64,000 nucleotides of DNA from Coenobita brevimanus (lineage: Eukaryota > Arthropoda > Malacostraca > Decapoda > Coenobitidae), in contig CM064666.1 of the NCBI GenBank assembly GCA_032717465.1, positions 21,037,732 to 21,101,731 on the forward strand, read 5' to 3'. A model generated the notes under the pieces. That model had not been told where the DNA came from and did not search any database. It saw only the letters and a program-made list of their open reading frames with translations. Position numbers and translations under genes: made by a program. Below, piece after piece: positions 11,800 to 23,189 of the stretch (its first letter is position 1; each line of letters starts with the position of its first letter).

Positions 11800-12293
11800 A
11801 TTTATAAATTTCTGCAGAACCGCTTCTTTGCCATGATGATTTCAATGTATAACATCGGCTTTTAATGTTGCTTGGAAGGGCTTTACATTAAAGTGGATAA
11901 AATCCTTTCCCTTCCTAATTTGTTGCAACTTCCTGTTCACAGTTTGCTGTTTAATTTACACGTACCATAGCAAACTGCAGAACCATATGGTAGGTTTCTG
12001 TACTCAAGAACGGTTAGGGTTCCCGAGAATTTACATGAACCTTATATGGCTCCTACCACGGCTAGAATGTTTTCCACAATTTCATTAACTTCCACATCTC
12101 CATGAATATCATTTCCTCCCAGGAAAAGGATAGTGTAGTCATGCTCCCAATCTAATACGGTATTTGCCCTTTCATCGTCGGAAAAGGAACTGGCCTTTCC
12201 ACTTGGAGTGCGGTATATACGTATTTCCACGTCATCCACTTGTGCCGAACATGGTAGTAGGCTACGCCCAACAAACGCAGCTTTTAAAAACAC
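11800..12293 (-). pseudogene. SGNH-hydrolase-like frame between the primer site and gag of the BEL/Pao element
   Basis: The first 83 codons are open (12293-12042): VGRSLLP, a hydrophobic strand, then YTILFLGGNDIHGDVEVNEI, whose GGND is the block III signature of SGNH/GDSL hydrolases. Broken frames to about 11800 keep LEYRNLPYG and a downstream W-N-HHGKEA segment that could carry the C-terminal Asp-x-x-His. Block I (GDS) is not clearly seen. It may be an accessory retroelement ORF or a captured domain. Position and strand fit the BEL/Pao element, but membership is inferred. Confidence 0.5.
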
Positions 12294-12307
12294 TCAGTGC
12301 TTTTGCA

Positions 12308-12392
12308 CACATCTGCTATCCTCATTCTCAGAGGCACCAAAAATGTCAGAACTTTGTTATTCAAATCAATTCCTCACTCCGGGCACCAAAAA
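12308..12392 (-). other. Candidate primer-binding region, duplicated, of the BEL/Pao element
   Basis: The plus strand has GGCACCAAAAATGT twice (near 12332 and 12382). On the minus strand each reads ACATTTTTGGTGCC, that is an LTR end followed by TGG as in retroelement primer sites, then CCGGAGTGAGG or TCTGAGAATGAGG. The matching tRNA was not determined. The duplication is about 50 bases long and imperfect. Confidence 0.45.
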
Positions 12393-13117
12393 TGTGTCAG
12401 AAAATTCTTATACACTCCTTTGTTTGACGAGTGTTTGTCTAACATGACCTAAATAAATTCACATGAGTCTCTTAGGAGGATTAGGTGTAATTGATACTCC
12501 AACTCACCTAGTTATTATTCTCCTATCTCCTAGCTAATTCCCCATAGAATTGGCCAATTCATAAAGGTGACTTAGCTAGAAGGAGTCGGACAACAGATGA
12601 CGACGAACCTGACGTTTAGGTCGGTTGCTTTGGCTGACCAGTGTCCTTGAGGTGCGTATTTACAGAGTGCTAACTCAACGAGTTCTAGGAGCAGAGTCAC
12701 AACATGGAGAGCTTCTTCTTTCCTCATAGGATTTGAAGAGGTTCCAACTATTTATTAATTACAATGCTAAATACAGTTAGTTTACATCATGATATATACA
12801 GGGCGAATCTAACTAAATAATATTAGTTTTAATTGAACTAAAGCCGAACTAAATATTCCCTTTATCTATGTAAATGTGTTAAACCCATATCTGCTTTTTA
12901 TGTGAGGCTTTTCATCCTCAGGACACGTCATCTACCGCACAGACGCAGTTTAGGTCAATGGAACGTTGCAAAGCAATTACATGTATTTACAATATAGTTG
13001 TCCACAAGGGTTAAATGCAGTAGCATTTAATTTATCAATAATAATAATTATTAAAGAGAATGCAATCTCTGGGTTATAAAAACCGCTTGAACATTATTAA
13101 TGATCTCCAGGTTTTCC
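12391..13117. other. Possible BEL/Pao 5' LTR, otherwise unassigned AT-rich sequence
   Basis: This lies on the 5' side of the candidate primer-binding region, starts TGTGTCAG and holds no coding signal. It could be the LTR read on the minus strand, but no second LTR copy is in the window. The other end may lie beyond the LINE-B insertion (a GTCACA at about 19460). Confidence 0.3.
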
Positions 13118-13130
13118 TCTGCTTCTAACC
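13118..13130 (+). repeat. Left target-site duplication of LINE-B
   Basis: TCTGCTTCTAACC here and at 19345-19357 are identical 13-mers that bracket LINE-B exactly. Confidence 0.93.
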
Positions 13131-13220
13131 CCCCGCTGAGGGGGGTCACCTTGACGTGGTGGCGGGGCTTGAAGCGTGGCTGGCAATGCCACCTACTCGG
13201 GAGGCCTGCCTACCTTTGTA
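13131..13220 (+). other. LINE-B 5' end with nested stems (possible self-cleaving fold)
   Basis: CCCCGC (13131-13136) pairs with GCGGGG, which directly follows an inner hairpin CACC-TTGACGT-GGTG. Downstream GTGGC and GCCAC form another stem, and TGAG can pair with CTCG after it. This strand order resembles HDV-like ribozymes known at the 5' ends of some LINEs. The same stems appear at 35553; cleavage activity is only a hypothesis. Confidence 0.4.
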
Positions 13221-13713
13221 GGATTCGGTATTTGTCGGCCTCGTGGACCAAGCAACCCCTACATCACTGGTGGAGGAGGCCTGCTGGTGATGTTAGTCCC
13301 TGCCCATTTACCATCTAGGGCAGGACTGTTGCCTCCCCACGAGTTTGCCGTGCATGGCGTCCAGTAATGCTGGGAGATGCGAGTCCTGGAGGTTGAGTGA
13401 TGCTGCACAATGCACCCTGCAGCTAGCAATACACCTCTTTGATCCCTTATTCTGGCTAGATGGGCAGCCTGGTTGGGCCCAACTAGGTCAATCGGCTGGT
13501 CATGCGTTGGCTAGGGTCAAGTGGGCACTGGGGGACCTGGTGGCTCCTATCGTCCTGGAGTCACCCTTGCCCAGGTTCCCCGGCGGTTACCCGTGTATAC
13601 TCTCCTGCTACCTCTGGGGTCGCCAGTGGTGTTGTCCCTGGCATACAACCTCTCCTTGTTGGGCTCCATGGTAGGTGGAGGGGTGGGGGAATGAAGTTAG
13701 CTATAGTCATATT

Positions 13714-15525
13714 ATGGCTGAGTGTTCCCCCATTTTTGGTACTCGTGTGACAGGTGGCCAGGGCCACGAGTCCCTGTCAACTGGCCACGTTGGTGCTCCT
13801 GTTAACCCTGCACCACATAAGGGGAAGGAGCGCTTTCGAGGGAGCAGCACTCAGCCCTCCAAGAAAGCCCTATCACCCTTCACTGAGACAGTACCTGGCG
13901 TCTTTCTACCTGACCAATATAAAAAATTCATAGTTTTAAAGTTGGCTGATGGTTCCTCTTTCAGGGACCACAATGCGTTTAAGGTTCACCTTGACCTGGT
14001 CAAGGCTTGTGGGACATCCCCAAAAGTTGTTCCACAGGCAGATGGGTCACTCCTTATAGAGGCCAGGGATGCTGACCAAAGTGCCCGTATCCATGCCATT
14101 AAATGTTTAGCCTCCTGTGATGTCACAGCCACCAATCATTCCACCCTGAACCAGATTCGGGGTGTTGTCTTCTCTAAGTTCCTCAGGTACTCGGAGGAGG
14201 ACCTCCTGGATGGGCTGAAAGACCAGGGAGTAGTGAAGGTGGAGAGGATAAAGAAAAAGGTAAATGGGACATTGACCGGCACACCATCACTAATTGTCAC
14301 CTTTGATCGACTGACATTGCCTAATGTCTTAGAGGCAGCTTACTACTGCCTTCGGGTTAAGGCATATGTGCCAAGACCTAGGCAGAGCTTTCATTGCCAG
14401 AGATTTGGGCATGTCAGCAGGTCTTGTCGCAGGAACATGCAAGGTCTCCTACAGGTGTGCGTTAATTGTGGTGGCAGTTCACATGGCGAGATGGACTGCC
14501 CGAATCCCCCCTCGTGTATCAACTGCCACAGTGCTCACCCAGCTTCATCAACACAGTGTGACCAGTACAGGTTTGAGAAAGAAGTCATGTCAGTTCGAAC
14601 CCGTGAGAAGATTTCTTTTGCAAAGGCAAAGGAAAGGGTCAGAAGGATGTTTATCCGCCCCGGGGTCACTTTTGCTTCAGTTCTTTTACGGCATAAGGAG
14701 GTCTCACAGTACAACAAGACAACACTTCATGTTGCCCCACCTACTTCTCGGGATATTCAGTCATCACAGATGTCCCAGTTGGAGGATGCTGCTGTGACAG
14801 CAACACATGGGAGAGGTCCCATTCCCCTAACCTCTCCATCAACTTGTGATATGCAGAATGCTGTTCCCATGGTTAGTACTGTTTGTGAGAAAGATGGTTG
14901 CCCAACCGCTACTCCGACTGTTTATGCCCCCACTTTGGTGGCTGAAAACTTACACACTTCTATGGTGGTGATGGATGTTCACGTTGACCGGACTCCTTCT
15001 CCCGTACCTGGCAAACGTCACCGTTGCTCGTCAGAGTCCTCTGAGCATGATGACCAGCCACCTAAGGTCTCTGTTGTTGAACCTTCTGTTGACACCTCTC
15101 CTGTTCCCTTTGCCCAGCATGCTGAGGAATCTAGTCAGGTCACATCTGAAACTGATGGTTTACCTCTGGTCCCGTCCCCACCTGGGGATGTTGGTGGAAA
15201 GCTCGTTGGTGCTTCAAATCTGAAGCATGAGATGGTCCCCTCAAAAGATTAGAGTCCTGTGGACTCTACTTCCACTTCTGGGGCTTCTGGTGGGAGCACC
15301 GGCTGTCCTACATCTCCAAAGGTGGCCCCCAAACTACCTTCCAAACAAACTGGTATGCCCATTCCAAGGAATGTTGTAAAACTTACTTCCTCATCCTCAT
15401 GTTTGCCTTCAGATGTTAGACAGAGGGTGTGGGTTTCTGGTGCTGGGCAAGCTCCTCCAAAGGGCTTTCATAAGCATCAATCCAAACCCAGACAGGAGAA
15501 AAGGTTGTCTCGCCCCTCATCCTGA
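13714..15525 (+). pseudogene. LINE-B ORF1: gag-like protein with three zinc knuckles, one TAG
   Basis: It starts MAECSPIFGT at 13714, the first Met before the region conserved with other copies. An N-terminal domain of about 225 residues (LPDQYKKFIVLK, then LTGTPSLIVTFDRLTLP) precedes three Cys/His clusters: CQRFGHVSRSC (about residue 228), CVNCGGSSHGEMDC (249) and CINCHSAHPASSTQC (268). SFAKAKERVRRMF and a Ser/Thr/Pro-rich tail follow. TAG at 15250-15252 replaces a Ser codon present in sister copies; the frame is then open to 15525 (about 603 codons in all). It would bind LINE RNA. Apart from that stop, it is the best preserved ORF1 in the window. Confidence 0.88.
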
Positions 15526-15539
15526 TTCTTGCTTCACTA

Positions 15540-18500
15540 TGGGTACTATGGCATTCTCACCCAGTATACTACAATGGAATAGAGGTGCCATGGCAAATTG
15601 AGGGGAATTGCGGTTATTACTCTCTACTCTGAACCCGCTATGTGTCTGTCTTCAGGAGACGATGGTGGGGGACAGACAGTTCCCTTCTATTAGGGGGTAT
15701 GAGGTCTTCCATGTTCCTCCTGGTGGTCACAGCGGTGGATGTGCAATTTTGTGCCGTTCTGATGTCCCTTTATATCCTTTGCGATACAGTCTCCCTTTCA
15801 ATTTCTAGCAGTACAGATGCACGTTGGGAGGCGCTATACCATTTGTTGCCTGTACCTTCCACCTTCCATACCTGTTATGTGTGCTGATTTAGAAACCCTT
15901 ATCAGCCAACTTTCACCCCCTTTCCTACTCCTTGTTGACCTTAATAGCTGCCATCCTTTATGGGGTGACTCATTTTCAAATCCCTGGGGTGATCTTCTTG
16001 CCTCATTGGTTAGGGATTTAGATTTGGTTGTCCTAAATGATGGGAGGCCAACCCATTTTCATGTTCAGACTGGCACGTATTCTGTCATTGACCTTACCAT
16101 CTCCTCCTCTGACTGTGCCCTTGATTTTTCTTGGAAGGTTTTGGATGATCTACATGGTAGTGACCATTATCCTGTGATGGTCCAGTCTACTCGCTCTGTT
16201 CCTGCAGCCCATATGCCATGCTGGTGTCTGGATAGGGCTGATTGGTCTCTCTTTGAGGAACTATGTGTATTTGCCAACAGGGTTACTGATTTTTTCAACT
16301 ATTGATGATGCCGAATGTTATTTTACAAGACCATTTTCTCAGCAGAGGTTCATTCTATCCCACGGACTTCTGGTGTTTTTTCCTGGAGACCTGTGCCATG
16401 GTGGAATGATGACTGCTCCATAGCAAAGGGAGCTTACAAAGCAGCTGTCCATCGGTTTTTTGCCAATCGTAATATTGTTTTTCTAAAAGTCCAGCTTCGC
16501 AAAGCACGTGCTCACTATAGATGGGTCATGAAGAATGCTCACCGTAACTCGTGGAGGTGATATGTTTCTACAGTTACATCCTCGACTCCAATGTCTGTGG
16601 TGTGGAAAAAGATGCGCAAGATATCTGGTACGTTCTCGCCCACCTCTCTACCACTGTTGCGACTTCAAGAAGAACTTGTGTCTGCACCAGATGCAGTAGC
16701 ATCTGCTTTTGCAAATCAGTTTTATGCTCTCTCAAAAAATGATCCTTTTCAGCCATTTGCTACCTTTCATAGGAATCAGGAGAGGCTGGGTCTTGACTTT
16801 CGTTCTCGTGGCAGAGTGCCATATAATTTAGACTTCAGCCTCCGTGAGCTGCTTCCTGACCTCTCAGAGTGTTGTGACGCTGCTCCTGGGCCTGACGACA
16901 TTCCATACGCTCTGCTTCATCATCTGCTGACTGATTCACTTCAGTTTTTATTGGACCTCTTTAACAGGGTTTGGAGTGAGGGCTTTATTCTCAGGTCACC
17001 AACTATCGCTTATCACTTTAACATCATGTGTCTGCAAGCTGTTTGAGAAGATGGTCAGTGTCAGGCTTATGTGGTTTCTGGAGAAGGACTACTTTCTCTC
17101 TCTGTCGCAGAGTGGTTTCCATGAATTACGGTGCACTTCAGACAACCTTATCAGGCTCGAGGTGTCGATCTGTGCAGCTTTTACTTCTAAAGCAACACCT
17201 TGTGGCTGTGTTCTTTGACCTTGAGAAGGCTTATGACACTGCCTGGTGCCATGGCATTCTCCAACAACTTCATGCCTTTGGTTTACGTGGTCTCCTGCCT
17301 GTGTTGCTTGGAGACTTCTTGACTGATTGTGTGTTTAGGGTCTGTGTGGGTTCTACCCTCTCTGCACCACTGTGCCAGGAGGAAGGTGACCCACAGGGGA
17401 GTGTCTTAAGTGTTTCCCTGTTTGCAGTGGCCATCATTGGTATCATTGACACTGTGCCTGCTGGGGTATCCTCATCCCTTTATGTGGATGACTTAGCTAT
17501 ATGGTTTTCTGGCTCCCGCATGTCTGCTACTGAGCGGCATATGCAACTTGCCTTGGACAAGATTTCTGTGTGGGCAACTTCCAGGGGTTTTCGGTTTTCC
17601 CCTTCAAAGACTGTGGCTATGCACTTCTGTAGGATGAGAGGGGTACACCCAGACCCTGATCTCCAGCTTTGTGGCAGGAGACTCCGTTGTGTGACAGAGA
17701 CGAAATGTTTGACATGGGTTTCACACTTGGCAAATCTTAAAACTTCATGTATGAAGGCTTTCAATCTATTGAGGGTTCTGTCCCATACCTCTTGGGGTGC
17801 TGATCGGAGGACGCTCTTGCATTTGTTTCAGGTTTTTGTAACCTCCAACCTGTCATATGGCTGCGAGGTGTACTCCTCTGCCAGAGTCAAGACTAAAAAC
17901 TCTAGATGCTGTCTATCATGCTGGTCTTTGCCTTGCAACTGGGGCTTTTCGGTCGTCTCCAATTCCCAGCTTGTTGATGGAAGCTGGTGTGCCTCCCTTA
18001 GATCTACTGCATCAGTCTGTTGCAGCACGGTGCTGGCTCCAGATTCGTCGCCTTCCAGACTCACTTGTCTGTGAGTGTGTGACGAAACAGTCTTGTTTTT
18101 TGTATTATAGTATACACCCTTGCATGCCTCACCCGTTTGGCCATAGTGTTCGGGATATTATGGAGGAGTTTGGTTTGTCAGCAGTTCCTGTCAGTCTTGT
18201 TCGGATCCCGAGGGTTGCGTCATGGATATTGCCCAAGGTAACTTTCTGCAGGTCTTTTGCAGGCTCAAACGATTCTGTCGCTCCTCAGTGCCTTTTACAA
18301 TTATTTTTAGAACATTCTTCTAGTCATGGTGGTTCTGTGCCTGTGTATACTGATGGCTCTAAATCTGCATCAGGTGTTGGTTTTGGAGTGGTATTTCCCA
18401 ATTTTAGCCGTGGAGGCAGTCTTCCTTTGGTTACCACAGTTTTTACTGCAGAGTTGTCAGCTATCGTTTTAGCCATGAAGTTGGTGTTTGTTCACCCTGA

Positions 18501-19167
18501 CAATTATTTTACTATTTTTAGCAACTCTCAAGGGGCACTTTTGGCGCTGGACTCTTTTAACTCTTCCCATCCTATAGTTTTAGCTACCTTGGAGTGGGTG
18601 TTCCTCATTCGTCGTCAAGGGAAGAGAGTGGATTTTTGTTGGGTTCCTGCATATGTTGGTGTGGTGGGCAATGAGAAGGCGGAAGCATTGGCCAAGGATG
18701 CAGCTTCTCAACAGCCCCCACTCGAATATCCGCTTCCTGCTTCTGACGTAACACCTTACTTGTGGTACAGAATTCATACGTGTTGGCAGAGACACTGGGA
18801 TGGTGTCGCTCATAATAAGCTAAAAGAGGTCTTTCAGAGAGTGGTTGTGCCAAGGGTTCTCCCTTCCATGCCTTGGCGATTGGAGATGGCTCTTGCTAGG
18901 CTTCGCATTGGGCACTCTCGGCTTACACATGGGTTCCTGATGAATGGTGAGACTCAACAATACTATGATGATTGCCTTGTTCCCCTGACTGTCTATTACT
19001 TGCTGGTCGAGTGTCCAAGTTTGGGGAACCTGCGTCAGAGATTCCTCCGTAAGCATAAAGGGGCAGATGGTGCCTACTGTCTCTCCTCAATGCTTGATGG
19101 AGCCAATGGCAATTTTATTGATGTTTATAGTTTTCTTCAGGAGGCAGGCCTCCTTCCACTTTTATAA
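15540..19167 (+). pseudogene. LINE-B ORF2: endonuclease, RT, RNase H (broken)
   Basis: It begins MGTMAFSPSILQWN (15540) and hits a stop at 15599. The endonuclease continues in two frames to 16305 with QET (15653-15661) and SDHYP (about 16159). The linker and RT follow in shifted frames, with LEKAYDTAW near 17221 and an intact YVDD at 17481-17492. The C-terminal frame 17857-19167 is open for 436 codons and holds the RNase H with YTDGS (18346-18360). There FSNSQ (about 18516) replaces the catalytic FSDSQ, and GNEKAEAL replaces GNE-ADAL, so RNase H has probably lost two acidic residues. The Cys/His tail is degenerate (YYDDC). Clearly inactive as a whole. Confidence 0.88.
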
Positions 19168-19287
19168 GTAATTGATATTTTCTTTTAACATTTTTTTCTT
19201 ATTTTCAGTGTTTTATTTCTAGTAATAGTTATTAACTTTATTTTGAATATGCACTATTTTTTTGTTGCGTCTTATAGCTTGTTGTCC

Positions 19288-19318
19288 GGCGGCATATGAC
19301 CCTGGCAGTTGCGCCGCC
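19288..19318 (+). other. LINE-B 3'-terminal hairpin
   Basis: GGCGGC (19288-19293) pairs with GCCGCC (19313-19318) over a loop starting ATATGACC, 26 bases before the end of the element. Confidence 0.65.
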
Positions 19319-19344
19319 AGTTCTTACTACAATCAATGAATCAA

Positions 19345-19357
19345 TCTGCTTCTAACC
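19345..19357 (+). repeat. Right target-site duplication of LINE-B
   Basis: Identical 13-mer to 13118-13130, directly after the CAATGAATCAA tail. Confidence 0.93.
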
Positions 19358-19789
19358 AGGTACGACTATTTTAAAAAGTAAGGAGTGCAACCGCTATGGG
19401 GGGAAATCTTTCCCACATTTCTTATACAAACTTGCTTACATCAAAATCCGTCACAGATTTACACGTGGAGAAAGTCCGTGGAATCATGAGTCGCTGGAGG
19501 ATGGATTGGTAAAGGGATATAAGAACATAAGAAGAGAGGATAACTACAGTAGGCCGGTTGGCCCATGCTAGGCAGCTCCTTGAAGAGTAACTGAACTACT
19601 AGAATGAGATAAGGATAGCAAAGTAGAAGGCTCTCCCCCGCCCTCCAAACCCTCCAGCCGATAACGGCAGGAAAAAGTCAGAAAGAACTCGACGCAGTAT
19701 AGAAAAACTGGCGTGGACATTTTACAGAAAAGTGTGAAAGGAGAATAGAGACTATCATAGTGTAACCTGAAAAGGAAAAATTATGAATT

Positions 19790-21916
19790 AGTATTGGTTG
19801 TAGGAGTTTCTTTTTTCTATATCCACCCCTTATTTGTCATATGCTTATCTAGCCTATACTTGAAACTCTCAATGGAAGAGGCAGCAACTACTTTACTAGG
19901 TAGCTTATTCCATTCGTCTACTACTCTATTACGAAATCAATTTCTACCTATTTCCTTATTGAAATGGAATTTTTCTAGTTTGAAACCATTACTTCTAGTT
20001 CCATCCTGTATACTCACTTTAAGTACCTTGCTAATATGTCCCTTATTTATACCCTTCATCCACTTAAACACCTCAATTAAGTCTCCCCTTACTCTACGCC
20101 TCTCTAGCAAATGCAGACTTTGTCTTTTCAGTCTGTCTTCATATGACAGGTTCCGAACGTCATGTATCATTTTTGTCATTCTTCTTTGTACATTTTCTAA
20201 CGAAATAATATCCATTCTATGGTAAGGACACCAAAATTGTACTGCGTTGTCTCAATGTGACCTTACTAATGCTAGATAAAGTTGCAGTATTACTTTTGGT
20301 GATCTGTTGCTCACGCTTCTCGAAATAAATCCTAGGACCCTATTTACTTTATTTCTCACATTAATACACTGTTGCCTTGGTTTACGGTCGTGACTAACCA
20401 CAACTAGATCCCTCTTGCATTCCGATTTGCTAATTTCTTTGTTATCTAAGCTGTATTTAGTGTCTCCAATGGTCTTGCCTACGTTAAACACTTTACACTT
20501 TTCAACGTTAACTTCCATTTGCCAACTTTTAGACCATTTGGACAATGTATCGAGGTCTTTTTGTAAGTTATGGCAATCGTCAGTCGAGTTAATGATACGC
20601 CCTATTTTTGTATCGTCAGCAGATTTGCTGATGCTGCTAGTGACTTAGTCTAGATCATTTATATATATAATAAATAATAAGGGACCGAGTACTGAACCCT
20701 GTGGTACACCGCTAGTTACTAATCCCCAGTCCGACTTAGTTGCATTTATTAACACTCTCTGCATTCGTCCTTTCAGCAAGGATTCTATCCATTTTAAGAT
20801 ATCGCCTTCTATACCGTGTGCTCGAACCTTTCTAATTAACCTTTCGTGTGTGACCCCTATCAAAAGCTTTACTAAAGTCCAGATAAATAACATCGTAAGC
20901 TTTATCGCTCTATCTACTGCCTCACAGACATCCGAGTAGAATGACAACAAGTTTGTGAGGCAGGATCGTCCCTCCCTGAATCCGTGTTGACTTTCGTTCA
21001 TAAGGTTAAATCTTTCTAAGTGTTCTCTAATCTTATTTACCAAAATTGACTCTAACATTTTTCCTACTATTGACGTTAGACTTATCGGACGATAATTCAA
21101 TGCAGCTGATATATCACCCTTTTTAAAGATGGGCACTACATTTGCGGTCTTCCACGCCCCTGGAACTTCTCCTGAAATTAGATAGTCATTAAATAATGTT
21201 AAAAGTGGCTGACATAATTCTTCTTTGGTTTCTTTTATAATTTTTGCATATATGTCATCTGGACCTGGCGATTTTTGAGATTTTAACTTAATAATTTCTT
21301 TCAATACGTCCTCCTTACAAATGGTTATTTTACTAAGAATACCGGTATTTTCCATATTATCATCGTAAATATTTGCTGCTTGAGGGACCAGGTCCAGATT
21401 TTCCTTGGTGAAAACTGATATGAAATAATTATTAAGGATGGAACACATTTCTTTATCTTCACCGGTAATGTCACCTGATTCTGTTCGGAGTGGTCCTATC
21501 CTATCTTTATTTTTCGTACGGTACATTTGATAAAAAACCTTGGGGTTTTCTTTCGATTCACTACCAACCTTAATTTCATACCTTTTCTTTGCTTTTCGTA
21601 TTTCTCTCTTTACCTCTCTATTTAAAATCGCGTACCAGTTATGTAAGTGTTCCTCTCCACGTTTTATTTTTCTATATATTCCTTTCCTTTGGCCTATGAG
21701 AGATTTTAATCTGTTGTTTAACCATCTTGGTTCTGATTTATTCGTTTTAAACGGTTTTGAAGGGATATATCTATCTTGGCCACCGTGTATTATATTTATT
21801 AACTCGTTATACTCCTCACTGGTCGAATGTCTGCTTGGTACTGGAGCTGACTTGATCCCCGTCACCTGGACTACACTCCCATCTGCCACCTCCCTCTCCA
21901 CAGACACCTGGAGCAC
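19790..21916 (-). pseudogene. CR1/L2-like RT and C-terminal domain (broken)
   Basis: The largest frame (21916-20645, 423 codons) runs from the endonuclease-RT linker ([18 protein letters not shown]) through [24 protein letters not shown] and [11 protein letters not shown] to [20 protein letters not shown]. Motif [11 protein letters not shown] is visible only in another frame near 20870, so two compensating shifts flank it. Just after the stop at 20645 the catalytic box reads SADD instead of F/YADD. The C-terminal frames (20545-20252, 20215-19937) contain WQMEVNVEKCKV and the arginine-rich ERRRVRGDLIEVFKWM block. It would have copied CR1 RNA but cannot now. Confidence 0.83.
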
Positions 21917-21949
21917 ATTCCCACGTGTTTCCTGCCCCTCACCTATGAC

Positions 21950-22738
21950 CTGGGATTCCCCACTGACCTGCCACTCCCTAAAATAGCTATTCTTCCTACG
22001 GAATACCGCACTAAAATAAGCTCATAAGTCATAGAAATCTCCTAGACGAAAATTAGAAACGGTGTAGATATTTTCAGTGGTACAGATATCCCAAATAAAT
22101 TTGAACTTAATTTCTTCGTGATTGCTATTACCAAGTTGTCCACCAACCTCTATATCACTAATTATATTTTCTTTATTAGCTAAAACCAACACTAGTATTT
22201 TATTACCTCTGGTGGGCTCCCTGATATACTGATAAAGGAAAATATCCTGTACTACCTCTAGAAATTCCTCTGACTCTGCATCCCCTGTCTGATTTCTCCA
22301 ATCTATCCTTGGCAGATTAGGTCCCCTACAATTATTACTAAGCTGGACTGTGATGCTTTTCTAATTTCCTCCCAAAGGTATTTACTATCTACTTTACTTA
22401 ATTTTGGAGATCTGTAAATTGCTCCTAAGACTAATTTCTCTCTATTGTTACTAATTTCAACCCAGACACTTTCGGTGTCCCTATTTAATGTCTGGTTTAT
22501 TGTAACAGTTTAATGAATCCTCTGCATAAATAGCTACCCCTCCCCCCTTTCTTCCCGGACGGTTTGACAAAAAAATATTATAGCCTTTTATCTGATATTC
22601 TGCTAAAAATTCTCGGGTGTCTGTATTCATCCAAGTTTCACTAATAACGGCGATGTCTATTTGCTCTGTACAAATTAAAGCCCTCAGTTCATCTATTTTA
22701 TTACGTAAACTCCGGCTGTTAGTGTAGTACACTTTCAT
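21950..22738 (-). pseudogene. CR1/L2-like endonuclease (broken)
   Basis: The intact N-terminal 85 codons (22738-22481) read MKVYYTNSRSLRNKIDEL, then ISETW (the catalytic Glu) and RKGGGVAIYAEDS, as in APE-type LINE endonucleases. Beyond 22480 the frame is broken but keeps LVLGAIYRSP and GNSNHEEIKF in place of the canonical SDH. Confidence 0.75.
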
Positions 22739-23189
22739 ATTATTACGAGTAGTTATGCCTCTACCGTGGGATTTACTGTTTTTTATTTCATTACTAACTT
22801 GGAAACTCTTTACTAATGTAACAATTTTTTGTACTATCGCTTATCGCCCTTCTATCATCGCTTGTCCTGTCCTCTATCGTCGCCTGTTCAATTTGAGGTG
22901 CCTGAGTTGATGTATCTACACTAATGGTTGAACATTTGTTCTTCATTTTGCAAGTCTTGATGCATCTATCCAAACATGGTAATAATGATTTCTGAGTGTA
23001 GTTGCTATAACTTCCTGTACGCCTACTTAACCTTGAAAAAATCCCTCTAACTCCCTATCTGTCATTCCAGCTAAAACAGTAACTCCTTGCTTGCTGAGTC
23101 CCATCCCAACTATACAAGGCAATAAAACCGGTCCCAGCTGTCTATGAAAGGTATTGCATTATCTTTGCAACTAATTATCTTTCTACCGA

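Larger units (their letters stand above)
8431..12390 (-). mobile_element. Degraded BEL/Pao LTR retrotransposon
   Basis: In minus-strand order: a primer-binding region (about 12380-12310), an SGNH-hydrolase-like frame (12293-11800), gag with a LPEFDGE-type core and zinc-binding CALCGDRH (11560-10329), a Pao-type protease with FDTGAQ (10270-9968), and the RT region (9801-8431) with YWVGLPWK, SKASKG, LNDCLYSGP, FRSVFSGSC and DPLGL-like blocks. No RNase H C-terminus, integrase or 3' LTR is visible, so it is 3'-truncated near 8430. Stops and frameshifts are frequent. A CT/AT microsatellite (9846-9922) splits the protease from the RT part. Confidence 0.8.
13131..19344 (+). mobile_element. LINE-B, full-length I/LOA-group non-LTR retrotransposon
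   Basis: It starts CCCCGCTGAG and ends in (CAAT)-type repeats, 6.2 kb, with a perfect 13-bp TSD. Layout: a GC-rich 5' UTR of about 580 bases, ORF1 (13714-15525, one TAG), ORF2 (15540-19167, several breaks), and a 3' UTR with the terminal hairpin. It defines both ends of the family and was used here to delimit copies A, P and Q. Confidence 0.95.
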
